A DNA stretch of 15,662 nt from JBMSHD01 sp049416425 (GTDB lineage Bacteria > Pseudomonadota > Gammaproteobacteria > Francisellales > Francisellaceae). The first letter of the stretch is position 1. Each line of letters starts with the position of its first letter. Under the pieces are notes generated by a model. It was not told where the DNA came from. It was given only the letters and a program-made list of their open reading frames with translations, and ran no database searches. Positions 13,493-15,662 of the stretch are shown here, one piece after another. The stretch covers positions 1 to 15,662 of the forward strand of contig JBMSHD010000047.1 of the NCBI GenBank assembly GCA_049416425.1, read 5' to 3'. Made by a program: the position numbers and the translations under genes.

Positions 13493-15583
13493 CTATGTGG
13501 TTAATTTAAGCTTGCTGATGCCTCCACGCGTATAGGCGTAAAGCGTATGGGTGCTTTTATCAATTTTGACATCACTGACATAATTGCTGCCTAACCCATC
13601 AGCAACGGTATAGATTTTTTCAAAGCGGCTGGTATCTGGATTAAACACGGCAACACCGCCGCCATAGGTAGCAACATAGACTAGTCCGTCATCGTCAACA
13701 AAAGTGGCTCTGACTTGATCATTTGGCAGATCACTATTCGCCATGGTATAGGTGAGGCAGCTGTCTTGTCCGGAGCTGCCAGCCAGTGGGTTATTAAGCA
13801 CTGTCAGTCCATCCGCATTGTATCGGTCATAGTTTGCATAACCGATATAGAGATTATCACGAAACGCATCATAAGCTAAATTATAGACCTCATTCTCAGG
13901 CAGAATGCATTTGGGCCCGATATTGGCGTTGGTATAATGAATCCAATTTCCATCATCGACTGTCATGTCTTTATCAATATATAAACCACCATTTTCTGTC
14001 CCGGCAAAGAGCGTATTTCCATTGACCAGAACCGAACGAACACGATAGTTTTCCTGATTTGAACCAACGCTAATCACCTTATCGATGCTGTTGGTGTTTA
14101 GATCAAATACACCAATGGCATCGTAGGCACCGGCATATAACTTGTCACCCACGGGATATAAATCCCAAACTTCCGGATTATTGTCATCGTAACTCTCGCC
14201 AGGAATATCGAAGCGCACGGATTGCCAAGTGGCACCATTGTCTACGGAGTACTGCATCTTATTTTCGGTTCCTGCATAGATCCTGTCGTAATCAGGCGCA
14301 TAAACCGCCATGATATTGCCACTGAGATAGCTGGTCCAATTAGCCCCCCCATCTAATGAACGAGACAGCCCACCTTCTACAGAACCGATATAAATGGCAT
14401 CATCTTTTACAAAAAGATCTAACCCTCTCATCTCTGCCGGGGTATTGCTATTAAAGAGTTCTCCTCCCCAGCTGCTTCCACCATCTGTGCTGATGGCTAG
14501 TCCTGACTTATACATCATGACCACAATCTTATCCCCATCGACATAAAGCTCATAAATAAAATTGGAGGGAAGACCATCGGCTGTGGTAGCCGTATGCCAA
14601 TTTCCCTGGGCATCTCTTATCGACAAACCCTGTTTGGTTGCCACATATAATTTGTTATTGGCATAGACCAGTTCGCCAATATCATGACTGACAAGTCCAC
14701 TGTTAGCCGTTGTATACTGTGAGAAACTATTATTATTAAGATTAAACATCATCACGCCTTCCTCGGTAAAGGGACTGGCGAAATAGAGGGTATTATCACC
14801 AAAGGCAACCTCATAGGTATTTTCCTTCGAACTAATTGGGCTGCCTGATCTGGCCAGGATATTCTCCCAACTGCTCCCCCCATTTCGAGACAGAAACAGA
14901 CCATTTTGTGTTGCCACGGCAATATTGCTGCCATCGACGGCAATATTATAGGCAGAATTTCCATCCAAATATTCACTAACCGTCTTGCTATCGGTGTGAA
15001 AGACCATAAAGCCATTGGATCCTACTCTGGGGATATAGACGTCATTGCCTTTCACCGTCATATTATATTTATGCATCTGTGCCTCACCTTCTTTGGGACG
15101 CAGACTACCTAACGGGAAATCGCTGCTGCCATCATCCTTATAAAAAGTCCAGCTTTTGGTAAAATCATCACTGATGCCAAGACCGGCATCGGTGAGGATA
15201 TAAAGCCTGCCATTGCTATCAAAATGTGCGGCAGAGACATAGTTACTCACCAAACCATCAACAACCGTAATCGTCTTCCAAGTCTGTCCTCCATCCTCAG
15301 AAACGGACAATCCACCGCCCAGAGTTGCCAAAACAACATAATGCTTATCACCATCGAGATATTCTGTATAATCACCAATATTACGATAAGGCAGCGTATT
15401 CGATTTTTTATAAAGATCCACAGGAACGGTGTAAAAACCGCTAAAGTTTTGAATGTCCAACTTGTTATCAACAGCCGTCGACTGATCAGAATCAATGCCG
15501 ATCGTGGTCGTCAGCGTATTATAATTCATCACCACCCCTGGGTCATAATCAAATACGAATTGACAACTATCACCATCAGCCAA
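13493..15583 (-). CDS. Partial or broken surface protein with 14 Asp-box/regulator-propeller repeats
   Basis: This is the 3' part of a third family member. About 14 propeller repeats fill residues 75-696, enough for two seven-bladed propellers. Asp-box motifs S-x-D-x-G-x-x-W are S-E-D-G-G-Q-T-W (95-102), S-R-N-G-G-S-S-W (232), S-T-D-G-G-S-S-W (365), S-L-D-G-G-A-N-W (409) and S-V-D-N-G-A-T-W (446), with a degenerate copy at 138. D-G-L-V-S-N-Y-V-S (109), D-G-L-P-S-N-F-I-Y (336) and D-G-L-G-S-N-Y-V-S (662) match the two-component-regulator propeller pattern. Before them lies the end of a stalk module (G-D-S-C-Q-F-V-F-D-Y-D-P). The only in-frame start is a TTG at 15583 with no ribosome site, inside the module: its first cysteine (D-C-G-A-S-L) is encoded upstream. 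The frame stays open to a TGA at 15638-15640. The true N-terminus is therefore beyond the window, or the gene is broken. It lacks the C-P-D-S-C domain of its paralogs. Confidence 0.75.
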   Translation of the reverse strand: MADGDSCQFVFDYDPGVVMNYNTLTTTIGIDSDQSTAVDNKLDIQNFSGFYTVPVDLYKKSNTLPYRNIGDYTEYLDGDKHYVVLATLGGGLSVSEDGGQTWKTITVVDGLVSNYVSAAHFDSNGRLYILTDAGLGISDDFTKSWTFYKDDGSSDFPLGSLRPKEGEAQMHKYNMTVKGNDVYIPRVGSNGFMVFHTDSKTVSEYLDGNSAYNIAVDGSNIAVATQNGLFLSRNGGSSWENILARSGSPISSKENTYEVAFGDNTLYFASPFTEEGVMMFNLNNNSFSQYTTANSGLVSHDIGELVYANNKLYVATKQGLSIRDAQGNWHTATTADGLPSNFIYELYVDGDKIVVMMYKSGLAISTDGGSSWGGELFNSNTPAEMRGLDLFVKDDAIYIGSVEGGLSRSLDGGANWTSYLSGNIMAVYAPDYDRIYAGTENKMQYSVDNGATWQSVRFDIPGESYDDNNPEVWDLYPVGDKLYAGAYDAIGVFDLNTNSIDKVISVGSNQENYRVRSVLVNGNTLFAGTENGGLYIDKDMTVDDGNWIHYTNANIGPKCILPENEVYNLAYDAFRDNLYIGYANYDRYNADGLTVLNNPLAGSSGQDSCLTYTMANSDLPNDQVRATFVDDDGLVYVATYGGGVAVFNPDTSRFEKIYTVADGLGSNYVSDVKIDKSTHTLYAYTRGGISKLKLTT

Positions 15584-15631
15584 TGAAGCACCACAATCTT
15601 CACTCTTGGGAACGCGCGCAAAATAACTTCC

Positions 15632-15641
15632 TTTTTTTCAT
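15632..15641 (-). other. In-frame TGA beside an A7 run interrupting the third family gene
   Basis: On the minus strand TGA (15640-15638) is followed by A-rich sequence (seven A's in all) and then by frame-conserved module coding (V-P-K-S-E-D-C-G-A-S-L). Upstream of the stop the same frame reads K-L-E-D-I-S-P to the edge. A point change (for example CGA to TGA) or a one-base change in the A run would restore an open frame. This is either a real disruption or a sequence error; the window cannot decide. Confidence 0.5.
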
Positions 15642-15662
15642 GGCGAAATATCTTCCAATTTC

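Noticed and set aside
15638..15640. TGA read as tryptophan, so that the third family gene stays open
   Set aside because: The LysR gene and the protease end on TGA at sensible places and all recognised genes use TGG for conserved tryptophans, so a code change is not supported.
4412..15662. The array as a polymorphic toxin or contact-dependent inhibition locus
   Set aside because: There is no toxin domain, no immunity gene, no RHS repeats and no two-partner secretion gene. The ends of the proteins are propellers.

Overview
This window looks like chromosomal DNA from a Gram-negative bacterium, probably a gammaproteobacterium. It encodes two clear outer-membrane-type lipoproteins (lipobox ending in Cys22), a LasB/ProA-type secreted M4 protease with a long propeptide, and a glutamate/aspartate-type cation symporter. 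Base composition is moderate (GC in the mid-40s by eye). The protease recalls Legionella ProA/Msp and Vibrio/Pseudomonas relatives, but the sequence alone does not fix a genus. I saw no tRNA, rRNA, CRISPR array or insertion sequence.

Layout. Positions 50-1675 (-) encode a secreted zinc metalloprotease. An AT-rich divergent spacer (1676-1915) separates it from a DAACS symporter (1916-3166, +). The symporter converges, with only two bases between stops, on a LysR-type regulator (3169-4176, -). The rest of the window is one minus-strand array, read from right to left: a protein of about 14 beta-propeller repeats that runs into the right edge (stop at 13493), a 1019-residue lipoprotein (10306-13365), a 1903-residue lipoprotein (4412-10123), a 79-residue single-helix membrane protein (4163-4402), then the LysR gene. 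The last three are tightly packed (9-nt gap, then a 14-nt overlap), so they are probably co-transcribed and translationally coupled. Spacers of 127 and 182 nt separate the three large genes. I see no convincing terminator in either, but the 182-nt spacer has two dyads that may be regulatory.

The main story is the trio of large related proteins. The two complete ones share a nearly identical translation start and signal peptide. They also share a stalk of Ig-like modules that each carry a Cys ... G-x-S-C pair, and a conserved Cys-rich domain (W-C-T-x3-C-P-D-S-C-F). Each ends in a beta-propeller. The giant contains about three diverged copies of a ~450-residue stalk unit, and the 1019-residue protein contains one. 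The propellers differ: an 'LYAGG-F ... Y-V-A-x-F-x-G-x-x-W' seven-repeat type, a diverged seven-repeat relative, and a 14-repeat Asp-box/regulator-propeller type. I infer a tandemly duplicated family of cell-surface lipoproteins with stalks of variable length and exchangeable heads. The ligand is unknown.

Three sequence-level oddities matter. The edge propeller gene has an in-frame TGA beside an A7 run, although clear module sequence continues upstream of its only internal start codon. The protease stops right after the conserved A-C-G-V and so lacks the usual C-terminal tail and the partner of a conserved disulfide. The symporter has a leader with a small ORF and a hairpin over one possible start codon.
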